Assembly: GCA_934444895.1 (NCBI GenBank)
Contig: CAKSDA010000002.1
Span: 1-43,492 of the forward strand
DNA: 43,492 nt
Origin: an uncultured Eubacteriales bacterium
GTDB lineage: Bacteria > Bacillota > Clostridia > Oscillospirales > Acutalibacteraceae
Reading direction: 5' to 3'
This document shows positions 33,180 through 42,096 of this stretch, piece by piece. The stretch's first letter is position 1. Every line of letters starts with the position of its first letter. A program made the position numbers and the translations under genes. The notes beneath the pieces were generated by a model, which had not been told where the DNA came from, ran no database searches, and saw only the letters and a program-made list of their open reading frames with translations.

Positions 33180-33208
33180 AATATAAAACATTTTATTTAT
33201 TTTGTCAA
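33180..33208 (-). promoter_or_regulatory. Candidate ilvE promoter
   Basis: Minus-strand TTGACA (33208-33203), 17-nt spacer, TATATT (33185-33180). Initiation would fall just before the leader hairpin. Confidence 0.7.
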
Positions 33209-33254
33209 TAGTTTTTTTAAAAAATACTTTTATAAAAAGATCCAAAAGAGGATC

Positions 33255-34253
33255 CTATTTTATCCAAAGCTTTTCATGTTCCTCACGCATAGGGCGGGAC
33301 ATTAATTCTTTTACTGCATCTTTAACATCTTTATTTTCGTAAAGTACCGAATAGCACTTGCCTACAATCGGCATTTCAACATGCATTTTCTTTGAAAGCT
33401 CGTGAGCCATCTTAGTTGCATAATATCCCTCAACTGTGCCAACCTGTTCCAAAGCGGTTTTAATATCCGTTCCGCTGCCAACCAAAAAGCCAAATCTATG
33501 ATTACGACTGTGCCTTGAAGTGCATGTTACCACCAAATCTCCGAGCCCCGTAAGGCCTGCAAAGGTTCTTTCGTCTGCCCCCATTGCAACACCAAGTCTC
33601 GCAATTTCGGTAAGACCTCTTGTAATAAGAGCAGCTCTGGTATTATCTCCGAGCGACATGCCGTCGCAAAATCCGGAAGCAACCGCAATAATATTTTTAA
33701 GCGCTCCACCAAGTTCCGCACCTACAATGTCATTATTTGAATAAATTCTTAAACTGTCGCCGGCAAAAGCTTTTGTAACTCGCTCACAAGCTTCTTTATC
33801 CTTTGTTGCAACAACTATGGAAGTCGGAACCGATCTTGCAACCTCCTCTGCGTGAGAGGGACCTGACAGAACCGCAACCTTATGTTCAGGCAAAACTTCA
33901 CAAACAACCTCTGAAAGCCTTTTCAGTGAACCGTCTTCCAGGCCTTTTGAAGCGATTACTATAACCGCCTTTTTATTCAATAAATCCAATTTTTTAATGG
34001 TTTCTCGTATTACAACAGACGGAACCGCCAGCACAATTATATCACTGTTTTGTGCACATGACAAATCTGTTGTTATATTAATGCCATGTGGGATCTTTAT
34101 CCCGGGGAGTAACCTTTTGCTTTCCCTTATATCTAAAAGTTCAGATACCTCGCTGTCAAATTTTGACCACAAGGTAACATTATTACCGTTGTTATATGCC
34201 TTCATTGCAAGGGCTATGCCCCATCCGCCGGCACCAAGTATAACAATATTCAT
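33255..34253 (-). CDS. gpsA: NAD(P)H-dependent glycerol-3-phosphate dehydrogenase
   Basis: Reduces dihydroxyacetone phosphate to sn-glycerol 3-phosphate for phospholipid synthesis. The 332 residues have the dinucleotide site ILGAGGWGIALA at the N-terminus, VIASKGLEDGSL, LSGPSHAEEVA, the catalytic-lysine region GGALKNIIAVASGFCDGMSLGDN and GLGDLVVTCTSRHSRN. TTAGGAG lies before the ATG. It lies directly downstream of plsY, which uses its product, the usual Firmicutes pairing. Confidence 0.97.
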   Translation of the reverse strand: MNIVILGAGGWGIALAMKAYNNGNNVTLWSKFDSEVSELLDIRESKRLLPGIKIPHGINITTDLSCAQNSDIIVLAVPSVVIRETIKKLDLLNKKAVIVIASKGLEDGSLKRLSEVVCEVLPEHKVAVLSGPSHAEEVARSVPTSIVVATKDKEACERVTKAFAGDSLRIYSNNDIVGAELGGALKNIIAVASGFCDGMSLGDNTRAALITRGLTEIARLGVAMGADERTFAGLTGLGDLVVTCTSRHSRNHRFGFLVGSGTDIKTALEQVGTVEGYYATKMAHELSKKMHVEMPIVGKCYSVLYENKDVKDAVKELMSRPMREEHEKLWIK

Positions 34254-34294
34254 ACTATGCTCCTAACTCTTGGCTGAAATAATTTAAAAATATT

Positions 34295-34945
34295 TCAAAC
34301 CAAAGGTTTTTCTTTACCTTTTACTATTCTGTTTATATTTTCCGAATGTTTCAAAAAAACAATTGCACAAATAATAAGTGTTAGAATATCAATTATGAGC
34401 TTTTTTCCGGAAGAAACCGGAAAAATGATTGTACAAACCGCAACGCTCAGTGTAGCGGTTAAAGAAGCAACCGAGACAATTCTTGTAATGAGATACATAA
34501 CTAAAAATATTCCCAAAGAAACAGTTATTACCGGCCAGTTGGCTACGAAAAAAATACCGACCGAAACCGCAACGGCTTTGCCGCCGCGAAAGCCAAAATA
34601 AAGCGGAAAAATGTGACCGATTACGCAAAAAATTCCGCAAAACAAAGCTCCGTATATTGGCAAAAACATATTGTCGCCGGTAAGTTTATGTAAATATCCG
34701 AATATAACATTACCGCCGATATATGACGCGGCATAACCTTTTGCAACATCCAAAACAAATGTAAGAATACCGGGCAAAACTCCCGCGACCCTAATCATAT
34801 TAGTCATACCGGCGTTTCCGCTTCCGTATTCCCTAACATCGTTTTTATCATTTTTAATGAAAAATTTTGATAAAATAACAGCAAAATTTATGCTTCCTAA
34901 TAAATATGCCTGCAGCGCTGCAAGTATAACCAACAAAAAATGCAA
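34295..34945 (-). CDS. plsY: Glycerol-3-phosphate acyltransferase PlsY
   Basis: Membrane enzyme that transfers the acyl group of acyl-phosphate to glycerol-3-phosphate, first acylation of phospholipid synthesis. The 216 residues have five or so hydrophobic segments and the three loop motifs: YLLGSINFAVILSK, REYGSGNAGMTNMIR with the glycine/serine phosphate loop, and HIFPLYFGFRGGKAVA. The start is probably the TTG at 34945 with GAGGT upstream; a second TTG at 34978 would add 11 codons. It sits between der and gpsA. Confidence 0.93.
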   Translation of the reverse strand: MHFLLVILAALQAYLLGSINFAVILSKFFIKNDKNDVREYGSGNAGMTNMIRVAGVLPGILTFVLDVAKGYAASYIGGNVIFGYLHKLTGDNMFLPIYGALFCGIFCVIGHIFPLYFGFRGGKAVAVSVGIFFVANWPVITVSLGIFLVMYLITRIVSVASLTATLSVAVCTIIFPVSSGKKLIIDILTLIICAIVFLKHSENINRIVKGKEKPLV

Positions 34946-35004
34946 AATTACTACCTCGCTTAATATACTAAATCTCAATATACCCGGGTATAAAAACCTT
35001 ATTA

Positions 35005-36336
35005 CTAATCGGCTTTTTTATTTCCTCTTTCTCTTATAACAAACCTTACCGGGGTTCCCTCAAGTCCAAATGTACTTCTTATTTGATTTTCAAGATACCG
35101 CTGGTATGAAAAATGAAACAATTCCTCATTATTGCAGAAACATACAAATGTAGGCGGTTTTGTTGAAGCTTGAGTCATATAGTATATTTTTAGTCTCTTT
35201 CCTTTGTCCGTCGGCGGTTGAACCCTTGCGGTAGCTTCCGCAAGAATATCATTAAGCATACCCGTTGAAATTCTCATAGTATTTTGTTCATGTACAAACT
35301 TAATCAAATCAAACAGGCGGTTAACTCGTTGCCCTGTTTTTGCAGAAATAAAAATAATCGGAGCAAATGTCATAAAGGAAAAATCTTTCATAAGACGCTT
35401 TCTGTAAGAATCCATTGTTGTACCGGTTTTTTCAATGAGATCCCATTTATTAACGGCTATAATGCAGGCTTTGCCTTGTTCTAAAGCAAGCCCGGCAACC
35501 TTTGAATCCTGCTCGGTAAATCCCTGCTCAGCGTCTAAAACTATAACGCAAACATCAGATCTGTCAACAGCCATTTTTGCCCTTAAAACACTGTATTTTT
35601 CAATTTTTTCTATAACCTTGCTTTGGCGCCTTAACCCGGCAGTATCAATTAAATTGTACTGCACGCCGTCAACCGTTATTATTGTATCAACAGCGTCCCT
35701 GGTGGTTCCGGCAATATCGGATACAATAAGACGATTATCCCCTGAAATACAGTTTACAAGAGAGGATTTGCCTGCATTCGGCTTTCCTATTATTGCAACA
35801 TTTATTATATCTTCATTATCATCCGTTAAATCTTCAGGCTTAAGGTATTTATAAACTTCATCCAAAAGATCTCCGGTACCGTGCCCATGAGCCGCCGATA
35901 CTGCAACAGGATCTCCAAGACCCAGATTATAAAATTCATAATACTCCGGTGGAAGATCACCCACGCCGTCGCACTTGTTAACGCAAAGAACGATCGGTTT
36001 ACCTGATTTTTGAAGCATAGAGGCAATTTCAATATCAGTGGCGACAACGCCTGATTTTAAATCCGTAACAAATATTATAACCTTAGCCATGTCTATTGCA
36101 AGAGCTGCCTGCTCGCGCATTTTTGACAGTATTATATCATTAGTTTTAGGTTCAATACCTCCGGTGTCTATAAGGGTAATTAAATGATTGCGCCACTCAC
36201 AATCACCGAAAATCCTGTCTCTTGTTACACCGGGAGTATCATCAACAATAGACAATCTTTGACCTATTAATTTGTTAAACAGTGTTGACTTACCTACATT
36301 TGGCCGCCCAACTACCGCAACAACAGGTTTAGACAA
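35005..36336 (-). CDS. der: Ribosome-associated GTPase Der (EngA)
   Basis: Double-GTPase needed for 50S subunit maturation. The 443 residues carry G1 loops GRPNVGKST and GKPNAGKSS, two NKxD motifs (NKCD; NKWD), DTGG and DTAG switch II motifs, and the C-terminal KH-like domain ending in GTPVRFVIRERGNK. The start is a TTG at 36336, with TTAGGTG upstream. It follows the DUF512 gene by 10 nt. Confidence 0.97.
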   Translation of the reverse strand: MSKPVVAVVGRPNVGKSTLFNKLIGQRLSIVDDTPGVTRDRIFGDCEWRNHLITLIDTGGIEPKTNDIILSKMREQAALAIDMAKVIIFVTDLKSGVVATDIEIASMLQKSGKPIVLCVNKCDGVGDLPPEYYEFYNLGLGDPVAVSAAHGHGTGDLLDEVYKYLKPEDLTDDNEDIINVAIIGKPNAGKSSLVNCISGDNRLIVSDIAGTTRDAVDTIITVDGVQYNLIDTAGLRRQSKVIEKIEKYSVLRAKMAVDRSDVCVIVLDAEQGFTEQDSKVAGLALEQGKACIIAVNKWDLIEKTGTTMDSYRKRLMKDFSFMTFAPIIFISAKTGQRVNRLFDLIKFVHEQNTMRISTGMLNDILAEATARVQPPTDKGKRLKIYYMTQASTKPPTFVCFCNNEELFHFSYQRYLENQIRSTFGLEGTPVRFVIRERGNKKAD

Positions 36337-36346
36337 TATTATTCAC

Positions 36347-37654
36347 CTAATTTCCGCATAGGGCATCTATAAAATCAAATCCGTTGCCCTCAACAATTCT
36401 TATTTTAATATTTAAAGTTTTTTCTAATTCTTCTACCGTTATATCATCCAAAAATTTATCTTTCTCATGCCTAAGCATTGAGGAAGAAAGCAAAAGCTCA
36501 TCTCCGAGCTCTTTATCAGAAAGCTGTTTAATTAAATCCGTACCGGTGAGAAGGCCGGTAACGGTAATATATCCACCGAAAAATTCATTCTTAATACAAT
36601 AAACTTTACAATCTAAATTATGCCATTTTTTATGGGCATTGTCAACAATATTTTTAATTATCGGATATACAAGTTCGCCCGTAGCAAGAGAAATATTTCG
36701 CTTATTACAAGGCAAATCATCCGAAGCGGTTTCGATAGCTTCCTTTGTTTCCTTTAAAAGAAGAGCAGACATTCCCACGCCGTTTTCAAGCTGCAAAAAA
36801 TCCTCGTAAAACTCTGCAGGAGGGATTGGAACTCCGGCGGTAATATAAAACTCATCCGAAGCATAAACTCGCCTTTCGCCGTATTTTTTCAAACATTTTT
36901 CGCCGTATTCATGCATAATATCCAAGACAGAAAGCGCAGTGTTTTTATTAAACGGTTCTAATTTTGTAAGTCCTTCTCTGTAGCCTGTAAGTCCAACCGG
37001 AACCGCAGCAATACATCTAACCGACTCATAAGCAGTTAAATCTTCAAGAGAACGCCGCAGCTCATCTCCGTCGTTATAACCGGGGCATAAAACAAGCTGA
37101 CAATTAATCGAAATACCTGCTTTTGCCAAACGGTCAAGTATTTTTAAAGATTCACCGGCAAATCGGTTGTTCATCATGCGGCACCTGAGTTCCGGATTGG
37201 TAGTATGAACCGAAATATTAATAGGACTTATATGAAGTTTAATTATTCTTTCGATTTCATGCTCGGTAATGTTTGTAAGTGTTATATAATTTCCGAACAA
37301 AAACGACAAGCGAGAATCATCATCCTTAAAATAAAGCGATTCTCTCATACCCGGAGGCATTTGATTTATAAAGCAAAAAATACAATTATTTTTACAGGAT
37401 CTTTGCTTGTCCATAAGGTATGTTTCAAAGCAAAGTCCGAGTTCTTCATATTCATCCTTACGAATATGGTATGTTTTTATTCGCTTTTTATCAGTTTCAA
37501 CCTTAATTTTCAGCCTACGCTCATTTTGATAATATCTGTAATCCAAAACATCTACTATTTCATTGGTGTTTATTGAAATAAGGGTGTATCCCGCCTTAAT
37601 ACCCGCAATATCGCACGGGGACCCTTTTGTAACCGATTTGATTTCAACCGACAT
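36347..37654 (-). CDS. DUF512 family protein with PDZ-like and radical-SAM-like iron-sulfur motif
   Basis: 435 residues. The N-terminus (about 1-60) is PDZ-like (VTKGSPCDIAGIKAGYTLISIN). A CX3CX2C cluster motif (Cys 87, 91, 94, in SCKNNCIFCFINQMPPGMR) suggests a 4Fe-4S, radical-SAM type core, followed by SVHTTNPELRCRMMNN, CPGYNDG and the C-terminal DUF512 domain with YASDEFY. This family usually sits just upstream of der in Clostridia, as here. Its reaction is not established to my knowledge. AAGGAGG lies before the ATG. Confidence 0.9.
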   Translation of the reverse strand: MSVEIKSVTKGSPCDIAGIKAGYTLISINTNEIVDVLDYRYYQNERRLKIKVETDKKRIKTYHIRKDEYEELGLCFETYLMDKQRSCKNNCIFCFINQMPPGMRESLYFKDDDSRLSFLFGNYITLTNITEHEIERIIKLHISPINISVHTTNPELRCRMMNNRFAGESLKILDRLAKAGISINCQLVLCPGYNDGDELRRSLEDLTAYESVRCIAAVPVGLTGYREGLTKLEPFNKNTALSVLDIMHEYGEKCLKKYGERRVYASDEFYITAGVPIPPAEFYEDFLQLENGVGMSALLLKETKEAIETASDDLPCNKRNISLATGELVYPIIKNIVDNAHKKWHNLDCKVYCIKNEFFGGYITVTGLLTGTDLIKQLSDKELGDELLLSSSMLRHEKDKFLDDITVEELEKTLNIKIRIVEGNGFDFIDALCGN

Positions 37655-37895
37655 ATTTTCTCGCCTCCTTATAATCTGCTTATTATTTCACTAATTATTT
37701 TCTTGTGATTTCGACTGTTTATTTATATTAATAAATGGTTTAAAACAGTGCCAAATGGATTTTTTTAATATAGCAATTTACCATTAATATTATAACACAA
37801 AAATTGTATGCAAGCATTAAATATTGTAATAAAAATCATAACAAAAACGCCCGGTATATTATGATGAAAAACATTATATCAAAAAGTCCGCAAAC

Positions 37896-37926
37896 AAAAA
37901 AATAGAGAAGGAGATTTCCCTCTCTA
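37896..37926 (-). terminator. Terminator of rpmF
   Basis: TAGAGAAGGA (37903-37912) pairs with TCCCTCTCTA (37917-37926), 10 bp with one mismatch and a 4-nt loop, followed on the minus strand by seven T. It lies 22 nt beyond the rpmF stop. Confidence 0.85.
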
Positions 37927-37947
37927 CTATTAAGGACAAAACGGTAA

Positions 37948-38130
37948 TTAACCTTCAACCTTAACTACTTCACGGCCATTATAATATCCACAAGCCGGAC
38001 AAAGCCTGTGAGGTCTTTTATACTGACCGCAATGTGAACACTTAACAAGTGCAGGAGCTGACATTCTCCAAACATTTGAACGTCTCTTATCGCGTCTTGC
38101 TTTTGATGTTTTTCTCTTTGGTACTGCCAT
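37948..38130 (-). CDS. rpmF: Large ribosomal subunit protein bL32
   Basis: 60-residue ribosomal protein. It begins MAVPKRKTSKARRDKRRS and carries the zinc-binding CSHCGQYKRPHRLCPACGYY, the four-cysteine (zinc-retaining) form. The start at 38130 has TAAGGAGG 8 nt upstream; three upstream codons are not needed. It is co-transcribed with the DUF177 gene. Confidence 0.97.
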   Translation of the reverse strand: MAVPKRKTSKARRDKRRSNVWRMSAPALVKCSHCGQYKRPHRLCPACGYYNGREVVKVEG

Positions 38131-38162
38131 ATTCAGCACCTCCTTAACCTAAGTATAAATTG

Positions 38163-38663
38163 TTATTCATCTTCTAAAAGCTTTTTTAAAGCTTCAAGTC
38201 TGGGGTCAATTTCCTTATTAACGCATCCACAAGGGCCGTTATTAAGATTTTTACCACACATCGGACATACACCTTTGCAATCGTCAGAACATAAAAATTT
38301 CATCGGAAAGTTCAAAATCACTTCGCTTAAAACCAGTTCATAAAGATCCAGCTTTTCATCCGCAACAACCAGATATTCGTCACCGCCGTCGCCGGCAAGT
38401 TCCTTTACCAAAGTTCTGCTTATATTAACATTAAGTGTTTTTTCGATGTCTGTTCCGCATCTGTCACAGGGCATATTAATTACAACCGTACAATTAAGCT
38501 CCAGTTTTGTAATATCCGCTTTATTAGATACGCTGCCCTTAACCTTAACCGGATTTTTAAAGGGGAATACTCCCATATAACATTCACCGGAAAAATCAAA
38601 AGCAGTATCAATATCCAAACAACGATTACTACTGTTTAAATAACCCTTTAAATCTAAAATCAT
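38163..38663 (-). CDS. DUF177 (YceD) family protein
   Basis: 166 residues. The family is tied to 23S rRNA/50S assembly and is nearly always next to rpmF, as here (32-nt gap). The protein has a CDRCG pair in the middle and a C-terminal Cys cluster CSDDCKGVCPMCGKNLNNGPCGC, typical of the Firmicutes version and probably zinc-binding, then DPRLEALKKLLED at the end. Its start is 30 nt after the predicted -10 region. Confidence 0.93.
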   Translation of the reverse strand: MILDLKGYLNSSNRCLDIDTAFDFSGECYMGVFPFKNPVKVKGSVSNKADITKLELNCTVVINMPCDRCGTDIEKTLNVNISRTLVKELAGDGGDEYLVVADEKLDLYELVLSEVILNFPMKFLCSDDCKGVCPMCGKNLNNGPCGCVNKEIDPRLEALKKLLEDE

Positions 38664-38690
38664 AGGTACACCCCAAATGTCACAATGAAT

Positions 38691-38719
38691 ATTATATATT
38701 TTTTATACAATAATGTCAA
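38691..38719 (-). promoter_or_regulatory. Promoter of the DUF177-rpmF operon
   Basis: Minus-strand TTGACA (38719-38714), 17-nt spacer, TATAAT (38696-38691): full consensus at both boxes. Confidence 0.9.
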
Positions 38720-38765
38720 GATATATTATCAAAAAAACTCTTAAAACAGGCATAAACATTATAAA

Positions 38766-39311
38766 TTACTTATTCAAAACAGGCCATATTCTTTTGGAAA
38801 CAATAACAGACATAACTGACGAAAGCAGATCGGACGGTATAAATACAAAACAACAGTAAACAAACATGGGCCAAATGGCAACGGTTTTTCCGAAATAGAA
38901 TGTATTTAAAATGAAATAATATGATATTCCGAATATGTACAAAACAACCTCACCGATTAAATTACAACAAAGCAAATGTATAAAACTTCTGTTTGATTCT
39001 TTTCTAAGCAGAGATATTATTGTTCCGCCAAACAAAAATCCTATTACATATCCGAAGGACGGCGTAAGTACATAACCCGGTCCCCCGCCGCCTGAAAAAA
39101 CAGGAAGTCCGACAAGTCCCAAAATAATATATGTAACCATGGTTAAAGCAAACATTCCGGCGTTTAACAATTGTCCGGCAAGCAGAACAAAAAACAACTG
39201 CAATGTAAAAGGAATAATTATAAACGGAATTTTAATGTATGCTCCTACCGATATCAAAGCCACAAATAATGATGCTAATATGATATCCTTTGTTTTAAAA
39301 TTAACTTTCAT
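38766..39311 (-). CDS. bioY: Biotin transporter BioY
   Basis: Substrate-binding membrane component of an ECF-type biotin transporter. The 181 residues have about six hydrophobic segments; IPFTLQLFFVLLAGQLLNA and GLVGLPVFSGGGGPGYVLTPSFGYVIGF are BioY signatures. No ECF ATPase or EcfT gene is in the window, so it probably uses a shared module encoded elsewhere or works alone. I saw no BirA-type operator before it, though the organism may not use one here. AGGATG lies before the ATG. Confidence 0.93.
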   Translation of the reverse strand: MKVNFKTKDIILASLFVALISVGAYIKIPFIIIPFTLQLFFVLLAGQLLNAGMFALTMVTYIILGLVGLPVFSGGGGPGYVLTPSFGYVIGFLFGGTIISLLRKESNRSFIHLLCCNLIGEVVLYIFGISYYFILNTFYFGKTVAIWPMFVYCCFVFIPSDLLSSVMSVIVSKRIWPVLNK

Positions 39312-39367
39312 TTAAACATCCTGCTTTCAAAAGTAAGTTTTAATATTTAATAATGTGGAATGCTATT

Positions 39368-39396
39368 TTTATAATAATATATATTTTGAAATCCAA
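39368..39396 (-). promoter_or_regulatory. Candidate bioY promoter with flanking inverted repeat
   Basis: Minus-strand TTGGAT (39396-39391), 17-nt spacer, TATAAA (39373-39368). A perfect 10-bp inverted repeat, GCTTTCAAAA at 39323-39332 and its complement at 39398-39407, flanks it. Confidence 0.45.
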
Positions 39397-39521
39397 GTTT
39401 TGAAAGCTCATTTAATGCATATTCAAAACCAAATGCCACTCTTTCCGCCTTGTGCGCGTTTGCTTTTTGCTTTTCAGCAGGCATTTAATTTTCATGCACT
39501 GCATAGCAGACATTTTATTTT

Positions 39522-39554
39522 AAAAAAGCACTTAGCATAAAGCTAAGTGCTTTT
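39522..39554 (-). terminator. Terminator after tRNA-Gln
   Basis: A perfect stem of about 13 bp (AAAAGCACTTAGC and complement) with a 5-nt loop, ending in T6 on the minus strand, 4 nt from the tRNA 3' end. Confidence 0.88.
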
Positions 39555-39557
39555 ACA

Positions 39558-39631
39558 TGGCTGCGGAAGAAGGATTCGAACCCTCACAAACAGAGTCAGA
39601 GTCTGTCGTGCTACCCTTACACAATTCCGCA
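39558..39631 (-). tRNA. tRNA-Gln (anticodon CUG)
   Basis: On the minus strand the acceptor TGCGGAA pairs with TTCCGCA. The D arm is GTGT...GCAC, the anticodon stem ACAGA/TCTGT has loop CTCTGAC (anticodon CTG), and the T arm is GAGGG/CCTTC with TTCGAAT. The discriminator is G, usual for Gln, and CCA is encoded at 39560-39558. Confidence 0.94.
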
Positions 39632-39692
39632 AAATCAGAACAAATATAATTATACCTTATTTTACAAATATGTCAAGATAAATTTTTAAAAA

Positions 39693-40070
39693 TTATTTTT
39701 TATCGCAGTTGCAACAATCCGAATATAAATTAATAAGGTTTAATTCTTTGTCATTTTCATCCGCCAAAAAGTTAAGCTTTTTGAATATATCAACATATCT
39801 TTCATCGTTATAATACGCCTTTGTTATTCCCCGTTGCATGCCCACATGCAGCGTGCTTCTTAAAAGGCCGTCGATAAACATTATATCATCGTTTGGAAAA
39901 ATTCGGTAAACCGTTAAAGCAAAATCCTTTATTCCGAACAGAACATATCCCAACACTTCTTCGCCCAAAACAGCTTGTACAGCTGTATCGCCGGCTAAAA
40001 AATCAAGTTTTTCTTTATTATAAAGACTTTTTACTGCATTTTCATCTGCACAAACTTTAATTTCCAACAT
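39693..40070 (-). CDS. Hypothetical protein, possibly acetyltransferase-like
   Basis: 125 residues. The layout (LGEEVLGYVLFGIKDFALTVYRIFPNDDIMFIDGLLRSTLHVGMQRGI, described here in parts) gives beta strands then a helix, weakly like a GNAT core, but the acetyl-CoA loop is not clear. The end has a Cys pair (DCCNCDKK). The start at 40070 has GGGAGAAA upstream and sits one base after the rluB stop, so it is in the same unit. Function unknown. Confidence 0.75.
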   Translation of the reverse strand: MLEIKVCADENAVKSLYNKEKLDFLAGDTAVQAVLGEEVLGYVLFGIKDFALTVYRIFPNDDIMFIDGLLRSTLHVGMQRGITKAYYNDERYVDIFKKLNFLADENDKELNLINLYSDCCNCDKK

Positions 40071-40071
40071 A

Positions 40072-40821
40072 TTATTTTCTCCCGGAAGCATTTGAAATGC
40101 TGATATTGGTTAAATGCTGCATTTCTCTTTTATTAAGTTCGCGCCATTTCCCCTGCGGAAGCATACCGAGCTTTACTCCGGCAATTTCAGTTCTTTTAAG
40201 TCTTATTACCGTTAAATTAACAGCCTCACACATTTTTCTTATCTGGCGGTTTCTTCCCTCGCTTATAATAAAGCATAAAACGGTCCTGTTTTCATCGCGT
40301 TCAATTACATAAACATCGCACGGCAGTGTCTTTTTACCTTCTATTTCAATGCCTGTTGAGAGCTTTATAAGCTGTTCGTCGCTTACCTTTTCGCGCACAG
40401 TAACCCTGTATGTTTTATTTACATGATACGACGGATGGGTGAGCGTATTTGCAAATTCACCGTCATTTGTCATAAGCAGCAAGCCTTCTGAATTTCTATC
40501 CAATCTTCCGACCGGAAATACTCTTTGGCCAACATCCTTTACAAGCTCGCTTACACATTTTCTGCCCATTTCGTCACTCATTGTGGTAACAAATCCGCGC
40601 GGCTTGTGAAGCATAATATATATCTTTTGGTTTTTATTATTAACAATTCTTTTTCCACTGACTAAAACCTTATCTCTGATAGGATCCACTTTATCTCCGA
40701 TATTTGCAGGGTGACCGTTCACCTTAACTTTTCCCATAGAAATAAGCTCCTCAGACTTGCGCCTTGAAGCAACACCGTTATCCGCCATGAATTTTTGTAA
40801 TCTTACTTTGTTATCCTTCAC
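40072..40821 (-). CDS. rluB: Ribosomal large subunit pseudouridine synthase, RluB/RsuA family
   Basis: Isomerises a uridine in 23S rRNA (RluB, position about 2605 in E. coli numbering). The 249 residues have an N-terminal S4 RNA-binding domain (LQKFMADNGVASRRKSEELI), then the catalytic VGRLDRNSEGLLLMTNDGEF with the essential Asp, and SEGRNRQIRKM near the end. The start is probably the GTG at 40821, with a poor ribosome site. It lies in the scpB-to-rluB gene order usual for Firmicutes. Confidence 0.94.
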   Translation of the reverse strand: MKDNKVRLQKFMADNGVASRRKSEELISMGKVKVNGHPANIGDKVDPIRDKVLVSGKRIVNNKNQKIYIMLHKPRGFVTTMSDEMGRKCVSELVKDVGQRVFPVGRLDRNSEGLLLMTNDGEFANTLTHPSYHVNKTYRVTVREKVSDEQLIKLSTGIEIEGKKTLPCDVYVIERDENRTVLCFIISEGRNRQIRKMCEAVNLTVIRLKRTEIAGVKLGMLPQGKWRELNKREMQHLTNISISNASGRK

Positions 40822-40834
40822 AATATCAATCCCA

Positions 40835-41980
40835 TTATGTAAATCTTATTAAAAGTTCCAAACTGTTTATAAATATTTTTAAAAATTTTTCTTTTTCATT
40901 TTTTATGCCTACATCAGCCGCAACAAGAATATCAGCCGAATAGATCTTGCTGCTATTAATATAATAATTAATTTCCCCAATTTTTGTTCCTGATTTTGCA
41001 GGAGAATAAATAAATTTAGGAAGTTTTACAACCCGTTTAATTTTCCCCTCACTGCCGGAAAGTATTCCAAAGCTTACCTTTGGAACAGAAAGTCTTACCA
41101 AATCACAGTCTCCGCTTATGACGCTTACAGTATCGCAAATATCACTGTTATCAAAAGTTACTGTCTTTGTTTTTGAATATCCGTAATCAAGAAGTTTTCG
41201 GTGGTCGTCCCAATCGTTTTTGTCATTTAGGGTTACGGCGATAATTGTACGACCGTCTTTTACCCCTGCGGATACAAGGCACCTTCCGGACTTTTTGGTA
41301 AAACCGGTTTTAACTCCTATAACATCATCATAATAAAAAAGCAGTTTATTATGATTTGTGAGGGTGCGGTGGTAAGGTGGATTGCCATAATTCAGCCTTG
41401 CCTCTTTGCTGGAACAAGCCGCTTTAAAATTTTTATTTTTCAAAGCGTATGCCGCAAGCTTTGCCATATCATTTGAGGTTGAAAAATGGTTTTTATCATC
41501 AAGGCCTGAGGGCGTAACAAAATTAGTATCGGTCATACCGATTTTTTTTGCTTTGCTGTTCATCATAGCAACAAATTTTTCTTTACTGCCGGCAACCGAA
41601 ATGGCAGTAACATTTGCAGCGTCGTTGCCTGATGCCAATAACATTCCGTAGAGCAAGTCATGGTATGTTACAGTGTCTCCCGGCAAAAGGCCCATAGATG
41701 AACCCTCTACCGTTACCATTTCTTTAGTTGTAATAACTGTTTTGGATAAATCAGATTGTTCCGCCAAGATAAGCGCCGTCATTATTTTTGTTGTGCTTGC
41801 CATGGGCAATTTTTTGCGGCCGTTAGTGTTGTATATTACCTCTCCGGTATCGGCGTTTAAAAGTGTTGCCGCGGCAGCGGATACGGTAATATCATGCGAG
41901 AATTCGTTTGCTGCATAAGCGTAAACATTATTAATTAAAAGTACAAAAACCAAAACAAAACAACAAATAATTTTTTTCAT
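40835..41980 (-). CDS. D-alanyl-D-alanine carboxypeptidase (class A low-molecular-weight PBP, DacF/DacB type)
   Basis: Trims the terminal D-Ala from peptidoglycan stem peptides outside the membrane. The 381 residues start with a signal peptide (IICCFVLVFVLLINNVYAYA). The serine triads are visible: SxxK in MASTTKIMTAL, SxN in LASGNDAAN and KTG in GVKTGFTKKSGR. A C-terminal beta domain follows, ending in an amphipathic stretch. Start at 41980 with GGGAGAT upstream; codons up to 42112 are upstream noise. It is close to ytfJ and may act in spore cortex formation; the vegetative or sporulation role is not decided by sequence. Confidence 0.93.
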   Translation of the reverse strand: MKKIICCFVLVFVLLINNVYAYAANEFSHDITVSAAAATLLNADTGEVIYNTNGRKKLPMASTTKIMTALILAEQSDLSKTVITTKEMVTVEGSSMGLLPGDTVTYHDLLYGMLLASGNDAANVTAISVAGSKEKFVAMMNSKAKKIGMTDTNFVTPSGLDDKNHFSTSNDMAKLAAYALKNKNFKAACSSKEARLNYGNPPYHRTLTNHNKLLFYYDDVIGVKTGFTKKSGRCLVSAGVKDGRTIIAVTLNDKNDWDDHRKLLDYGYSKTKTVTFDNSDICDTVSVISGDCDLVRLSVPKVSFGILSGSEGKIKRVVKLPKFIYSPAKSGTKIGEINYYINSSKIYSADILVAADVGIKNEKEKFLKIFINSLELLIRFT

Positions 41981-42096
41981 AATATCTCCCACGAATAATT
42001 CCAGACATAAAAACCTGTAAAAATAACACATATAAAAGCTTATGCTTAACAGATTAGCAATTATTTTAAACCAATATGTGTGGATTTTTCTCCGCC

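Noticed and set aside
33087..33208. T-box riboswitch before ilvE
   Set aside because: The leader is only about 90 nt and has no T-box sequence or specifier stem.
39355..39540. 61-codon plus-strand frame before tRNA-Gln
   Set aside because: No ribosome site, odd composition, ends inside the terminator and lies over the bioY leader.
38766..39557. BirA operator before bioY
   Set aside because: No TTGTTAACC-like dyad was found in the interval.
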